Shown in pieces: positions 24,919-38,030 of a stretch of DNA of 64,000 nt. This DNA comes from Papilionanthe hookeriana x Papilionanthe teres. Lineage: Eukaryota > Streptophyta > Magnoliopsida > Asparagales > Orchidaceae. How positions within the stretch are numbered: position 1 is the first letter of the stretch; the number at the start of each line of letters is the position of its first letter. The stretch is taken from contig CM040421.1 in the NCBI GenBank assembly GCA_022702705.1, positions 64,354,197-64,418,196 of the forward strand, written 5' to 3'. Under the pieces are notes generated by a model. That model was not told the DNA's origin, searched no databases, and saw nothing but the letters and a program-made list of their open reading frames with translations. Position numbers and translations under genes: made by a program.

Positions 24919-24919
<1 letters not shown>
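22860..24919. other. Gene-free AT-rich stretch
   Basis: No coding sequence or repeat family recognised apart from a (TA)n tract at 23,726-23,790. Confidence 0.5.
23726..23790. repeat. (TA)n microsatellite
   Basis: Pure TA dinucleotide, about 65 bp, with no recognised retroposed sequence beside it. Confidence 0.95.

Positions 24920-24982
<63 letters not shown>
24920..24982. repeat. (TA)n microsatellite
   Basis: Pure TA repeat of about 63 bp directly left of the ARL1 retrocopy fragment, ending in GTGTGTGT. Confidence 0.95.
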
Positions 24983-24990
<8 letters not shown>

Positions 24991-25315
24991 TAGCTAAGCT
25001 CATGCGACTCATTACTAGTCCAAACCCTCAAAGAGACCATCTCCCTTGATGGCCGAGGTTTTTAAGATGGTCCATCGGAGATTCCTTATCTTGTGAAGTT
25101 CTAAAGCCTCTGTTATTGCAGCATCATCTAGTGCTCCAGAATATCCCGCTTATTCGCATACACAAGCACAACCGAACCTTTAAGTTCATCTTCCTTATAG
25201 TTGTCCGCCTACCCAGATCCCAAACCTGTAATTTAATTTTATTGTACTGGACGGTTTCCACATTGAATCCAATCGTTGGGATCGTCGAGACCGCCTCACC
25301 CATATAGCCGATACA
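24983..25315 (-). pseudogene. Processed fragment of an ARL1-like small GTPase gene
   Basis: From about 25,302 on minus one reads MGEAVSTIPTIGFNVETVQY then LQVWDLG, the switch I / beta-strand / switch II start of Arf-like 1. After an internal deletion, a second frame continues with GALDDAAITEALELHKI and a third phrase TSAIKGDGLFEGLD, the C-terminal part including the SAI (G5-equivalent) loop. The P-loop exon, the NKxD region and most of the middle are missing or scrambled. ARL1 acts at the trans-Golgi recruiting GRIP-domain tethers. No introns interrupt the pieces and both ends touch (TA)n tracts, so this is a truncated retrocopy, certainly non-functional. Confidence 0.8.
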
Positions 25316-25336
25316 GTATATATATATATATATATT
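25316..25336. repeat. Short (TA)n tract
   Basis: About 21 bp of TA at the 5' edge (minus sense) of the ARL1 retrocopy. Confidence 0.9.
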
Positions 25337-25532
25337 TGGAACCTTTTTAAATGTTTGGAACTTTTTTTGGTTTTCATTTTGGTATTACTTGGCGTCAAGA
25401 TAGCATCCTGGTGAATTATCTCTGGCGCTGCATACTGCAGGAGGATTTAAAGGCCTGCCTTCATCCTTTTCCTGTTGTGCTTCTTCGGTTCCTTTTGAAT
25501 GTGATAGCGATGAAACATATATTTGGATCGCA
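25337..25532. other. Unassigned segment between ARL1 fragment and L1
   Basis: Somewhat higher GC than the surrounding sequence. A minus-strand reading includes KGTEEAQQEKDEGRPLNPP, which looks protein-like but which I cannot place. It might be part of another retrocopy or a host exon. Confidence 0.3.
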
Positions 25533-25826
25533 TGTCTTCACCGTCAATTCCTGTATCATGTCAATGTCAAGCGAGTCGAGATTCTCTTTCTCTATCCATT
25601 ACCCTAATTCTTATTCTACTTAGACTTATTGTCGAAGTCTTTGGAGAATTCAAGAAGGATTAATCATGATAGAGATTGAGAAAAAATAGATCGAATGATA
25701 ATCTCATAGAAAAAGTCTTCGTATCGTGTATTTACCGAAGTTTTTCATATAGGAAGATCACTTGAAGATCTTGGATAACCAGAGAGGTCTTGTAGGTAAA
25801 ATACCTATCCTGAGTTCTTTAATCTC

Positions 25827-25848
25827 CTATAGGAGCAAGCTCCTATAG
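25827..25848 (-). other. Conserved LTR hairpin, L1 copy
   Basis: Minus sense: arms CTATAGGAG and CTCCTATAG, perfect 9 bp, loop CTTG, followed by GAGATTAAAGAACTCAGG. Relative to 10,353-10,374 the third-last stem pair has changed on both sides. Confidence 0.8.
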
Positions 25849-25942
25849 TTAATTATATCCTGAGCAATTAATAATGCCTAGGAAAACTCCCGATTAAGGT
25901 TAACATTTATCCTCGAAAAACTGTAAGTGTTGTCGTGACAGT

Positions 25943-26105
25943 GTGTTTTGTTTTGTTGTCAATGTCGTTGTTTTGTTGAAAAGTTTCAGGTTATATGTCT
26001 TACCTAAAAGTTTTGTTTTGTTTTGTTGTCAATGTCGTTATTTTGTTGAAAAGTTTCAGGTTATATGTCTAACCTAAAAGTTTTGTTTTGTTTTGTTGTC
26101 AATAT
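25943..26105. repeat. 70-bp tandem repeat, about 2.3 copies
   Basis: Units contain TTTTGTTTTGTTGTCAATGTC and AAGTTTCAGGTTATATGTC, with equivalent points at 25,960, 26,030 and 26,100. Part of L1. Confidence 0.9.
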
Positions 26106-26229
26106 TCCGTCGTCGATGTCCTGCAAAACAGAGTTAGCACAACCTATAATATGAAAAGAAAATCTAAACGGAATTTCTTGTCTTCATCCTGCAAAGAAAA
26201 TATTGTCAGAAATAATGACACAGAATATT

Positions 26230-26860
26230 TTTTGAATGTCAAGTTATTTTGAAATGTCAACTTCATGTTAATCATGTTGTTTTATTTTTGAAATGTCAAA
26301 TTTTCGTTGATTATGTCAACATCGATTTATGTCGGTTATGTCGATTTTGGTTTGAAATGTCGAATTTATGTCGATTATGTCGATATTCGTTTGAAATATC
26401 AAATTTATGTCGGTTATGTTGATTTTTGTTTGAAATGTCAAATTTATGTCGATTTTGTCAATTAAACGTTTGAAATGTCAAATTTCTGTCGATTTTGTCG
26501 ATTAAATGTTCGGAATGTGAAATTTATGTTGATTATATCGATTTGAGTTTAATTTTATCGATTTAAGTTCAATTTGGGTTGAACTTAAGATTTATGTCGA
26601 TTTAGGTTCAATTTGAGTTGAATCTAAGGTTTATATCGATTTAGGTTCAATTTGGGTTAAACCTAAGGTTTATGTCGATTTAGATTCATTTTGGGTTGAA
26701 CCTAAGGTTTATGTCGATTTAGATTCAATTTGGGTTGAACCTAAGGTTTATGTCGATTTAGATTCAATCTGGGTTGAACCTAAGGTTTATGTTGATTTAG
26801 ATCCAATTGGGTTGAATCTAAGGTTTATGTTCAGTTTAGTAGAGTTAGGTTCATTGTTGG
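26230..26860. repeat. ~40-bp tandem repeats of L1
   Basis: Two successive themes: TTTGAAATGTCAAATTTATGTCGATTATG-type units (26,230-26,540, key words AAATGTCAAA and TATGTCG), then GAACCTAAGGTTTATGTCGATTTAG-type units with a period of about 40 (26,560-26,860). Confidence 0.85.
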
Positions 26861-28498
26861 TTGAACCTAAGGTTTAGATTCGGGTTTAAGTTCAATGTAG
26901 GTTGAACATAAGTTAGGTTTTGGTTTAGGTTCAAGTCGAGTCGAACCTAAGGTTTAGGTTTGGACTTAAGTTCGATGTAGGTCGAACTTAAGTTAGGTTA
27001 AGATTAGGTTCATGTATGTCGAACCTAAGGTTTATGCCAAGCTAAGTCGAGTTAGTTCACCGTCGCTGAACTCTAAGGTTTCAATATGAGTCGAGCTTAA
27101 GTTAGGTTTAGGTTATACATAGGTTCATGTCATGTTAAACCTAAGTATGATTTAACTTAAGTCTAATATGGGTTAGACTTAAGTTAGGTTTGTGTTAAAC
27201 TTAGGTCCATGTCAGGTTGATCCTAATTATGGTTTGGCTTAAGTCTAATATGGGTTAGACTTAAGTTAGGTTTAAGTTAGACTTAGGTTTATGTCGGTCG
27301 AACTTAAGTATGGTTTAAGTCTAATACGGGCTAGACTTAAGTTGGTTTAGGTTAGACTTAGGTTCATTTCTGTGTTGAACCTAAGGTTCGATGTTCGACT
27401 TAAGTTCAAGTTAGGGTTGAATCCAGACTTAGGGTCGACTTAAGTTCAATATGGGTCGAACTTAAGTTAAGTTTTGAGTTTAGGTTAAGTTAGATTCAAG
27501 TCGGGTCGATCCTAGACTTAAGGTCGATTTAAGTTCAATATGGGTCGAACCTAAGTTAAGGCTCGACTTAGATTAAATTATGTTCTAGTTGGATCGAACT
27601 CATGTTTAGTTCAGTTTAGGTTAGGTTCAATATGGGTTGAACCTAAGGTTTCAAGTTAAGTTAGGTTCGATGTGAGTGGAACCTAAGGTTTAGGTTAACT
27701 TGAGTTCAAGTTAGATTAGACTCAAGTTATGTTAGGTTTAAGTTAGGTTCAATGTGAGTTGAACCTAAGGTTTAGGTTAACTTGAGTTCAAGTTAGGTTG
27801 GACTCAAGTTAGGTTGAGTTAGTGCTAGGTTCAATGTGGGTTGAACTCAAGGTTTAGGTTAACTTGAGTTCAAGTTAGGTCGTGACTCAAGTTAGGTTAG
27901 GTTTAGGTTAGGTTCAATGTGGGTTGAACCTATGGTTTAGGTTAACTCGAGTTCAAGTTAGATTGGACTCAAGTTATGTTAGAGTTTAAGCTAGGTTCAA
28001 TGTGGGTTGAACCTAAGGTTTAGAGTTAACTCGGAGTTCGAGTTAGGCTGGACTCGAGTTAGGTTAGGTTTAGGTTAGGTTCAATTCGGGTTGAACCTAG
28101 GTTTAGGTTAACTCGAGTTCGAGTTAGATTGGACTCGAGTTAGGTTAGGTTTAGGTTAGGTTTGATGTAGGTTGGTGTAGATCGGACTTAAGTTTAACTT
28201 AGATCTAACTAAGTTTGGTTTGACATAAGTCTAAATGGGTTAGACTTAAGTCGGTTTGATTTTTGTTAAACCTTGGTTAATTAAGGCTTAATGGTCTTAT
28301 TAAGTCTAAGGTTTAGACCTAATTAGGAATTGAATTTAGTTAAGCCTTAGTTAGTTAAGGCTTGATGATTTAATTAGTATCTAATGGTTAGATCTCAATT
28401 AGTGGTTTAGGTTTGATTAAACCTTAGTTAGTTAAGGTCTAATTGGTTTAATTAGGTCTAATGGGTTAGACTCTAATTAGGGTTTAGGTTTTATTAAA
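26861..28498. repeat. ~80-bp tandem repeats of L1, left of the gypsy insertion
   Basis: The best preserved part (27,620-28,160) repeats a unit of about 82 bp built from GAACCTAAGGTTTAGG, TTAACTTGAGTTCAAG, GACTCAAGTTAGG and AGGTTCAATGTGGGTT. After about 28,250 it turns into the 75-bp AAACCTTAGTTAGTTAAGG type that continues beyond the gypsy element at 57,187. It resembles telomeric repeat at a glance, but the unit is not TTTAGGG. Confidence 0.85.
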
Positions 28499-30101
28499 TG
28501 ACCCACAAATTTATATTATGATATTTTAATTTGATCGCAACGAAGCCAAAAATTTGACCCCGCTATATTATATGTATAGAATTGTAATTATTTATGTTGT
28601 GGATGCTACGCAAGTATACGTATCGTATCAAGTAATACAGGCTCTAGTGGAGTCCTCGTTATTGATCCCACATGGAAAGAGAAAATTAAATAACGTACTA
28701 ATTTTAAAATAATAATAATAATATACGAAAATTTAGAATTCTGAATTTAAGCGCAATAAAGTAAACTAAGTATTTTAATTAGATAAATTAACTAAGTAGA
28801 AAATTAATACGAATTGAAAGTGCAGGAAATAAAACTAATTGCTAAATAAATCTTAACTATTCAGAAAAAGTATCTTTCGCCTTGTTTAGAAATTTAAGTG
28901 ATTGATGAATTTAAATAGATAATTTCAAGGTATTGTGACAAATAGAGCATTCCTATTCTTTACCCTTTGGTCCAGTGTAAAGAATATTGACTAATCCTAT
29001 GTTTGATTATCGAATCTGCGGTAGGCCGGGAGGATACCGATCGCCACTTCGTAGCTCCCACGTTCCCCTCGCTCGAGGGCTAACATCTACACTTCAGCTC
29101 TCAAACAATAGGATCAAATCGAATATTTTAGTTCGTCACACTAAAATGCTCAATTCTACGCCCAATGATATTATTTCCTATTTATTTGCACCTTCCTTCC
29201 AAGGCTTTTGAATTCCCCGAATATCAGATGTAATTTTTACTATAGTTGATAATCAACATATTTAACAAATCAAATGGCCAGTTTGAAATTAAATTAAGTT
29301 TTAAGTAAAAATTATCACAATTTATTGATATATATATAAATATTTCTATTTTTAGTTCATCAAATCACTTAATTTCATAACAGGGAGAAAGACTAATAAA
29401 CTACTCAGAATGCATGGGAACTAAACTAAGCATGGATTTCATTTAAAGTTAAAATCAATAATAACAAATACTTATCTTAATTTATCCCCAAGCAGACTCC
29501 TCGCAGTTCCTTTGACTCTTCCTTCCAGTACAGCAAAACTCACTAAAAACTCACTAACTCACTAAATACTCACTTATAACACTCAAGGACTCTCTAAAAC
29601 ACACACAAAGACACAAAACTGCACACAAAACTGGACACTAAAGACTTAATTTCGGCTTCTTTATATAGAGGTGAGCAAAGGACCAAGAGGTGTGTAAGCA
29701 TCCCTTCAAAAAGTGTCCAGGTTCAATGAATTAGAGCCATTTGAACTAGCTCGTCGTCGGCGACGAACTACCTCGCTGTCGGCGAGGCTTCTAGAAAGTC
29801 TTTGAACCGCGCTATCTCGCTGTCGGCGGGCTCGGGCTTTCTGTCAGCAAGACAATTATAAATTCTTCAGAATTTCTTCTTCGTACCCTCACCGTCGGAG
29901 GGCTCGATCTCGCCTTCGGCGACTCAGCACAAATTGCATTATTTTCTTCCTTTTTGCTCCAAATCCGCTCCTTTTTATGATTTTTACTTTTATCACCTAA
30001 ATTCTTCATTCCTGCAATAAAATAAAGAAAATATCTCTTCTTTAAAGTGCAATTTTATCAAAAATAGGTATGAATTTCTTAATAAATTTTTCAAGTGATC
30101 A
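28499..30101 (-). repeat. 3' LTR of the gypsy element
   Basis: 1,603 bp, closely similar to 55,552-57,181. It contains an (AAT)n patch at about 28,720 and six CTCGCTGTCGGCGAG-type palindromes at 29,750-29,935. Confidence 0.92.
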
Positions 30102-30114
30102 AAATCCCAAACTT
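30102..30114 (-). promoter_or_regulatory. Polypurine tract
   Basis: Minus-strand AAGTTTGGGATTT directly against the TG of the 3' LTR, preceded by GAGGACAAG as usual in Athila/Tat-type elements. It would prime plus-strand DNA synthesis. Confidence 0.75.
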
Positions 30115-31468
30115 ACTTATTACTTGTCCTCAAGTAATTTTAGTACTACATAAAAATAATGATTTCTATAGTAAGATTTTTCAATTTAAATAAACTATGA
30201 ATTAGATTAATTAATATCATAATAAAGTTAAACAAAAATAATTCATGTAATTTAATTAATCTTATAGAAATAAATTATTTAGTCATCGTGTCTAAGATTT
30301 CTAACTTACTATTCATTTCGAGAATGACTATATTTAAAAGAATAACTACTTAAGATATTCATATGATAAGAAATTCAAGAAAATACTATTAGGTAAAATT
30401 TTAATTCATAAACATAAGTTTGGAAATATTTAAGTTTTTCCCTTTAGGTTAATTCAAATGAAGCCAATTTTTGATAAGGCATCTCCTCAAGCTTCTCCTC
30501 ATTTTTCTTTTTTTCTTTTTTTTCTTTTTCTTTTTCTTTTTATTGAGGATTACTGTATCTGGAGAGCCTGTTAATAATTTTGAACTTCATTTTCATCTTC
30601 CTAAATTTGAAACTTAGGAATATTTCTTAGCTTATATACTTCATAGTTTTTACTTCATTGATTTTCAATCTTTTCTTTTTCACTTGAATACTTAAGAATT
30701 TTAATTTTAGAATATAATTTTCCATACTAAAAATAGTTTACTATATTCTTATTCCCTTTAACCAAATATTTTATTTTATTTAATTAATTAAAGCACTAGA
30801 AATATTTCATTTAACCTTTTATAATAATTAAATAAAATAATTCATATTAAATCAAATTGGAAAATTTGCTATAAAAATCATTTTTATAATAATTTGAAAA
30901 TAGAAATTGAGAACAAGTTAATAACTAAATTTGTATTTTACTCTCCCCGCAAACTTAAATTTTTATGTCTATTCTAAATAATGAATAAGAAGGAAAGTAA
31001 ATAAATCATACCTTTGAAGTTTAGGTATTTTTTTTCTTTGAAATTTTTTGCAGGCTTTTTCATTTTTCATTGAACCTCGTTCGTTAGTATTCTCCATATA
31101 TATATAACAATTTAAAGAAAATGCAGTGGAAAAAATCTAAGATAAGTATTAAACACAACAATTAAAATAACTCTACACTACACATATGAATTACTACATA
31201 TTAAAAACAATTGAACTAACAGATTAACAATTTTAAAAAACTTAAAACAATACAAAATAAAATAAAAACATACTAAAAAAAACTAACATCCTAATTAACA
31301 TAAAAACAAATGCAATTAACTAACACAAAAACAAAAACTAACTACTATAACAATTCAAGCAAATTAATCTAACTAACATCCAATGTCTCAAAATATAAAG
31401 TACTGAATATTACAAACATATAAAGTCCTCAAAATAACTTACATCAAACAAATAAAACAAATAAAGTC

Positions 31469-32653
31469 CTAATCTTCAGCATCAAAGTCCCAAACTATAT
31501 CATCCCCTCCTTGATCTGTAGGCTGAGAAGACTGAGCAGGATGATACTGAGTATACCTGGGGCATTCTGGAAAGACAACATCTAAATCTCCACTCCTATA
31601 ACGACGTTCAGCTTCATAGTATGCAATCTCGTATTCCGAATGTCGCTGGAGATATTCACTATCATAATCATGTCTCCTCTCCAGATTATCTATTCTTTAA
31701 TCAAAATGATCAAATCTTCTCCCCATTGTTTCTCCAAACTGCTCAAAACTCCTCCTATGCAGAGTCAATTCATTCATCAGATCTTGTAGGGTAGGTGTGG
31801 TAGGTTCAGGAGGCTTATAGCTAGTAGAGGGTATATCTCTACTGGACTAGTGAAATAACTTCTCACTCCTGATCTCCACCCTTCATGAGATTCATACTTC
31901 TTAATGTTGGCAGCTGTGAGTGGTTTCATAGGTTCCATCCATTCTTCATCATCTCTAGCCTCAACTCCGAGAGTCGAGCAGAGTGCAAAAATCAATCCAG
32001 TGGTGGCCCAATCCAGCTCCACTCTCATTTCGAGGAGTGGCCGAGATATTTTGATAAATAACTCTCCCGATGTTGATACTTCGTTTTTCCGAATACGAAA
32101 TTCGAATTGCTCTATCTCGTGTTACCTCACTATGGTGATATGTGGGTAACAGAGTAGAACAAATAAAGTAATGCCAGGCTTTGGAGACTGCATTTAATTT
32201 AGAAAGAGGAAAATTCACTCTTTCCTGCTGCTTAATTTTCCAAACTCCGGTTCCATCAGTGAGAAAGTTAATGACTTCCTCCAGTGGTCCTTCCATCGTT
32301 CCAAAAGTTTCATACTCGCTAAAGTGTGAGTCATGAACTTCATAGAACGCGTTAATTCTTGCAGCATTGAAATCTATAAAAAACCCTCGTACCTTTACTG
32401 GTGCATCTTCAGCGGTAGTCAAATTGACATAAAATTCTTTAACCACTTCTACAGCTGCTCTATATTGAACGTAACATAAATTCTCCCAACCTCGTTCCTT
32501 TATAATCCGCTCTACTTCTCCTCCCGGATTTTTGAATACCCGATCCGCAATACACTTTCTTCCTTGTATATTTTCAAAATATTTTGCTCGTGCTCGTGCA
32601 TCGATGAATCGATTTTCGTCGAACTCTACTAGACGTTTTTGTCGTGGAGCCAT
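31469..32653 (-). pseudogene. Third ORF of the gypsy element, distal copy (plant transposon-associated domain)
   Basis: Starts MAPRQKRLVEFDENRF at 32,653 and can be followed to about 31,469 (DFDAED) with disruptions near 31,990 and 31,850. Central phrases IIKERGWENLCYVQY, VVKEFYVNL and KAWHYFICSTLLPT are those of the 'putative plant transposon protein' domain found in the env position of Athila-type elements. No signal peptide or membrane helix is evident, so an envelope function is not supported; the role is unknown. It is paralogous to 48,447-49,602. The interval to the polypurine tract (30,115-31,468) is AT-rich and non-coding. Confidence 0.75.
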
Positions 32654-33025
32654 ACGATCGATCTCGCGAAAATCGTGAAAATTTTCACTAAACTTAATAA
32701 TAATACTAAGAAGGCTTCCTACAACATTTATAAGCAATTTAAATCAAATTCCATGGATTTCCACCGAATATTTCTTCCACATTTTGATTTTTCCCAAAAT
32801 TTGCAATGTGGTGAAAATATATGGTGAAAATCAAAAAAAATTTTTCATAGGAGTGAAGCTCTTACCAAGGGAAGATGAAATCCGGTGTCAAAAATTGTTG
32901 AAATCGCTTCAAATCCAAGATCTTTCAAGCCCTAGGTCGGTTTTTTGCAAAAATTGGAGGTTGGGGATGATGAATAGTGTTTTTGACTGGTCAAATATAT
33001 GTTTTTTTCCGACCTCGCTGTTGTT

Positions 33026-33046
33026 GACCTCATTTTTGATGAGGTC
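33026..33046 (+). other. Terminal inverted repeat at the start of L2
   Basis: GACCTCAT and ATGAGGTC arms around TTTTG, starting 4 bases inside the LTR. The same structure is at 35,655-35,675 in L3. The 1.78 kb LTR and the fragment at 22.86 kb keep weaker versions. Confidence 0.8.
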
Positions 33047-35376
33047 TTCTCTTCTTCTCTTTAGTACTTACGATCTAGCCTAAGGCTTTTCCTTTGAATA
33101 TCCTAGAGGATTAGAATTGGGACCCACCATTTAGAAATTCAAACCACTTCTTAACTCCCTGCAAACTCCACAAACTCGATTATAGACCCCTAATCACCTG
33201 TGAGGGTTGAAATCAAATGTGAAAGTTTAAAGGATGAGTTCCTATGGACTCTTCGGCCTCAGACCGCCCTGGTGGCCTCGGTCCAGTGAAGGGCTGACTT
33301 ACACATACACTACACTTATACACTACACTCTCACACACATCCTAAAAACACACCCATGCCTAACTCGACCTCCCGACTCATAAAGGTGATTCACACTGGA
33401 TGGTCCCTAAGCTCCTAAGCCCTCGCTAAGAGGGTTACGAAACAACATAGTGAATGCCTCAAATGAGTCCCTTCATGGCTCATGTGGGCTTGATATGGCT
33501 TCATGGCTCAACCAAAATGATTTTATTCCACGTACATTCACCTAATCTTCAATTTCCCAAATTTTCAATTTTTGACCCCCGCCTAGCCTACCCAAAACCC
33601 TTGAAATCCTCCAAAATTTCCAAATCACCCAAAATCCCCCAAAATAAATCCCAAAAATTCCCACATTACTCAAATTGATCATCCATACCCAAAAATACCA
33701 AAAATTCCAAAAATACCTCCCAATACCCTCCAAATACCCAAAATACCCCTCTTGACCCAAAAATCCAAAAATTCAGAAAATTCCCAGAAAATTCCAGGAA
33801 TTCCCAAATATTCCCACTTTCATTTTGTTCAACTACACCAGGGGCCAATTTTGTCAATTTACCCTACTTTTGTCAAAAACCCCAATTTGACCTATTTTAA
33901 CCCTGAGTGAACCCAATGTCAAACCAAACCTATCCAATTGACCCAAATTCTGGTCCAATTCAATTCTAAACTTCAATTTAACATTCCCAACACCAATCTA
34001 GACCAGATCCAAGTCCAATTTGATTGACATTTGAATCCAATTTCACTTTTGGCCTTAAAGCCCAATCTGGACCCATGACCCAAACCTAACCCAAACTCAC
34101 CCAATTCAACTCAAATTAACCCCAAACCATTTCTAAACCTTCCTTAACATCCCCACAAACAAAACACTAACATGATTTACCAAAAATTTAGACCCAAACC
34201 CCACTCAAATTCAACCCAAAGCCAAAAAGCCCAATTTTGACCTAAACCCAAACCTAACCCAAATAAGCGCAAACCCCAAAATCAAAACCCAACCAAAGCC
34301 AAAAACTCTTTGAAACACTCCCATAAACATTTCATAACATTTATTTTACATCAATTTCAACCCTAGCCCAACATTGGCCCAAGTCAGCCCAATTTGACCT
34401 ACATTGGCCCATTTACCAAAGAGGCCCAAATCCAACCCAATTCAAACCCAAATCACTCCAAACTCATTTCAAATCACTCATGACATATCCCTAAACCAAA
34501 CCCAACAATTATTTTGGCCCAAACTTCTAAAAAATTCCCATCCATGAATTCATTCTTAAACTTAAAAGCCCACTTACATGAAACCTTTCTAAAGCCCATC
34601 TCCACCAAAATCCAAAGGGCCAAAATCAATCCAAAACCCGTATGACAATTGCTCTACACCATATTTTCAATTAAATCAATCCCTAAGTTTCAAAACTCAT
34701 CATGAAGCCATTCCAAATTAAGCCCCATACAAATTCCCATCAAAATACCAAAATTTTCTTAAACCCATTTCCATGAAATTGACTTAACTTTTCCCAAGCC
34801 AAAGATGAGCCATGAAGCTATGCATGAGCCACATGGAAGCCATGAGAGCCTCTTTACATGTCACCAGGCCACATTGGGTAAGAGGGGAGAGAGCTTTCCT
34901 TAATTCCTAAAAGTCTTTAACCTCACCCATGATACCCTTAACCAAGATTTAATCCAAATATTCTTGGATAAGGACATCACCACCTTTCGACCAGCTAGCC
35001 TAACTCGATTTTCTCAGCCCAAGGCTAGCCATGGAGAGGTGAACCCATCCCAAACAAATGGGTTGACCAAACCTAGCCAAGATTAGCCATATCCCCATGC
35101 CATTTCGATCCAAGTTCTTTACACATGTCCATGCTCAATCGACCGCACTAATGCCAAGCCCTGACCCCACTGGCCAAGATGGTGACCTGAGACTGGCCGG
35201 CCAGCCACCAGGCCACCGGAAAACGCCATGCCCGAGAGCTCGCATGTGAGCCCAACATTGAAATTCTCCCTTGCTGAGCTGCCCCATGCTCAATGGCCAC
35301 CATGGCTGTTCTTCCCATGCCCGGAGCAGTACCCGATCCCAACCCTCGCCATCCCCGCGAGGCTCTCCAGCCACCT

Positions 35377-35385
35377 CTATTTAAA
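35377..35385 (+). promoter_or_regulatory. TATA-like box of L2
   Basis: CTATTTAAA followed by CCCGACCCCCTCACGGCCATGG. Equivalent to 38,031 in L3 and to 16,783 and 60,280 (minus) in relatives. Confidence 0.65.
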
Positions 35386-38030
35386 CCCGACCCCCTCACG
35401 GCCATGGAGGAGAGTTGCACAAACCTTGCCGAAACTCGCTAAAATTTTTCCAGTGCCCTACTCCATACTTAGAGCCGTTGATCCCCGTGTTAATTTGCCC
35501 TAATCCCCACCAACGTAACCCAATTTCTCAACCGAAATTTCACCCAAAACCAGGACACTTTGCTACGCTGAGCCAATCTTCAAATTGACTGGCCCTACAC
35601 CTTCACTAGACCAAGAGGAGAAGTTTCCCACCGAAAGCCCCATCTCCGTGTGTTGACCTCATTTTTGATGAGGTCTTCTCTTCTTCTTTTTAGTATTTCA
35701 GATCTAGCCTTGCAGCTTTTCCTTCGACCGTCTTAGAGGACTAGAATTGGGACCCACCACTTAGAAATTCAAACCACTTCTTAACTCCCCGCAAACTCTA
35801 CAAACTCGACTATAGACCCCTAATCACGTAGAGGGTTGAAATCAAATGTAGAAGTTTAAAGGATGAGTTCCTATGTGACTCTTCGGCCTTAGGACCGCCC
35901 CCGGCGGCCCGGTCCGGTGAGGGGCCGACTTACACACACACTACACCTATACACTACACTTTCACACACCTCCAAAAAAAACACACCCATACCTAACTTG
36001 ACCTCCCGACTCATAAAGGTGATTCACATGGATGGTCCTTAACCCCTAAGCCCCTGCGCAAGAGGGTTAGGAACAACACTTGCGGATGCCTCAAATGAGT
36101 CCCTTCATGGCTCATGTGGGCTTGATATGGCTTCATGGCTCAACCAAAATGGTTTCATTCCATTTACATTCACCCAATCTTCAATTTTCCAAAATTTCAA
36201 TTTTTGACCCCCGGGACCCTACACCCGCTTAGCCTACCCAAAACCCTTGAAAATACCCAAATTTCTCAAAAATTTCTAAATCACCCAAAATTACTCAAAA
36301 TCAACCTCAAACATTCCACATCACTCAATTTGATCATCCATAGCCAAAAATACCAAAAATTCCAAAAATACCTCCCAATACCCTCCAAATACCCAAAATA
36401 CCCCTCTTGACCCAAAAATCCAAAAATTCATAAAATTCCCAGAAAATTCCAGAAAATCTCAAATATTCTCAATTTTATTTTGTTTAACTACACCATGGGT
36501 CAATTTTGTCAATTTACCCCACTTTTATCAAAACCCCCAATTTGACCCATTTTAACCCAAAGTGAACCCAATGTCAAGCCAAACCTACCCAATTGACCCA
36601 AATTCTGGTCCAATTCAATTCTAAACTTCAATTCAACATTCCCAACACCAATCTAGACCAAACCCAAGTCCAATTTGATTGACATTTGGATCCAATTTCA
36701 CTTTGGGCCTTAAAGCCCAATTTGGACCCATGACCCAAACCTAACCCAAACTAACCCAATTTAACTCCAATCAACCCCAAATCTTTTCGAAATCTTCCTT
36801 AACATTCCCAAAAAAAAACACTAACATGATTTGCCCAACATTTAGACCCAAACCCCACTCAACTTCAACCCAAAGCTAAAAGGCCCTATTTTAACCTAAA
36901 CCCAAACCTAACCCAAATGAGCCCAAACCCCAAAATCAAAGGCCAACAAAAGCCAAAACCTCTTTGAAACACTCCCATAAATATTTCCCAATATTAATTT
37001 TACATCAATTTCAACCCTATCCCAACATTGGCCCAAGTTAGCCCAATTCTGACCTATATCGGCCCATTCACCAAAGGAGCCCAAATTCAACCCAATTCAA
37101 ACCCAAATCACTCCCAATTTGCTCCAAGTCACTCATGACACATCTATGAGCTAAACCCAACAATTATTTGGCCCAAGCCTTTTCCAAAATTTCATCCTAA
37201 AATCCATTTTAAAATCCAAAAGCCCACTTCCCTAAACCATTTTAAAAGCCCATTTCCACCAAATACAAAAGCCCAAAATTGGCCCTAAAGCCCACATGAC
37301 AATTTCTCTACATCATACCCTTAATTAAAATCAATCCCAAAGTTTCAAAAACTCATTATGAATCCATTCCAAATTAAGCCCCATACAAATTCCCATCAAA
37401 ATACCAAAATTTTCTAAAATCCATTTTCATGAAATTGACAAAGCTTTTCCCCAAGCCAAAGATAAGCCATGCAAGCCATGGACAAGTCACATGAAGCCAT
37501 GGAAGGTTTGACATGTGATCAAGCCATTAATGGCAAAAGGAGGATCCTCTTTTAAGCCCCCTTAAAAAGGTTTTAACCCTTTTAATGCTTCATCCTAATC
37601 CATGATTCATCAAAATATTCATGGATGGTGACTTCTCTACCCTTTTCAAGCCGATTCACCCGATCCTCCCTCACCCAAATCAGCCATGGAAGGGTGCACC
37701 AAACCCAAAATGGTGGGTCGACCCATTTGGACCCAAAATGAGCCTCTCCCCATACCCTTTCGATTCAAACCCTTTACACATGTACATGGTCAATCGACCG
37801 CACAAACCTCCAGCCCCGACACACCCGGACTCCGAAGGTGACCCATGCATGCCGGCCACCGCCCGGATCGCCGGAAAACACCATGGCCGAGACCTCGGGA
37901 GGAGCCAAACTTTGAATTCCACCTCGCCGAGCCGCCCCATGCCCAATGGCCACCATGGCTGTTCTTCCCATGCCCAGAGTGCACCGATCCCAACCCTCGC
38001 CATCCCCCGCGAGGCCCTCCGACCCACCTC

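Noticed and set aside
22860..24919. Hidden gene in the 22.9-24.9 kb gap
   Set aside because: No frame longer than about 60 codons and no recognisable motif on either strand.
26861..28498. Interstitial telomere repeats (TTTAGG-like words)
   Set aside because: The period is 75-82 bp and the words are interspersed with other sequence; there is no run of TTTAGGG units.
31469..32653. Envelope protein (endogenous retrovirus-like) for the third ORF
   Set aside because: No signal peptide, membrane helix or fusion-type segment is visible. The domain is the plant transposon-associated one of unknown role.
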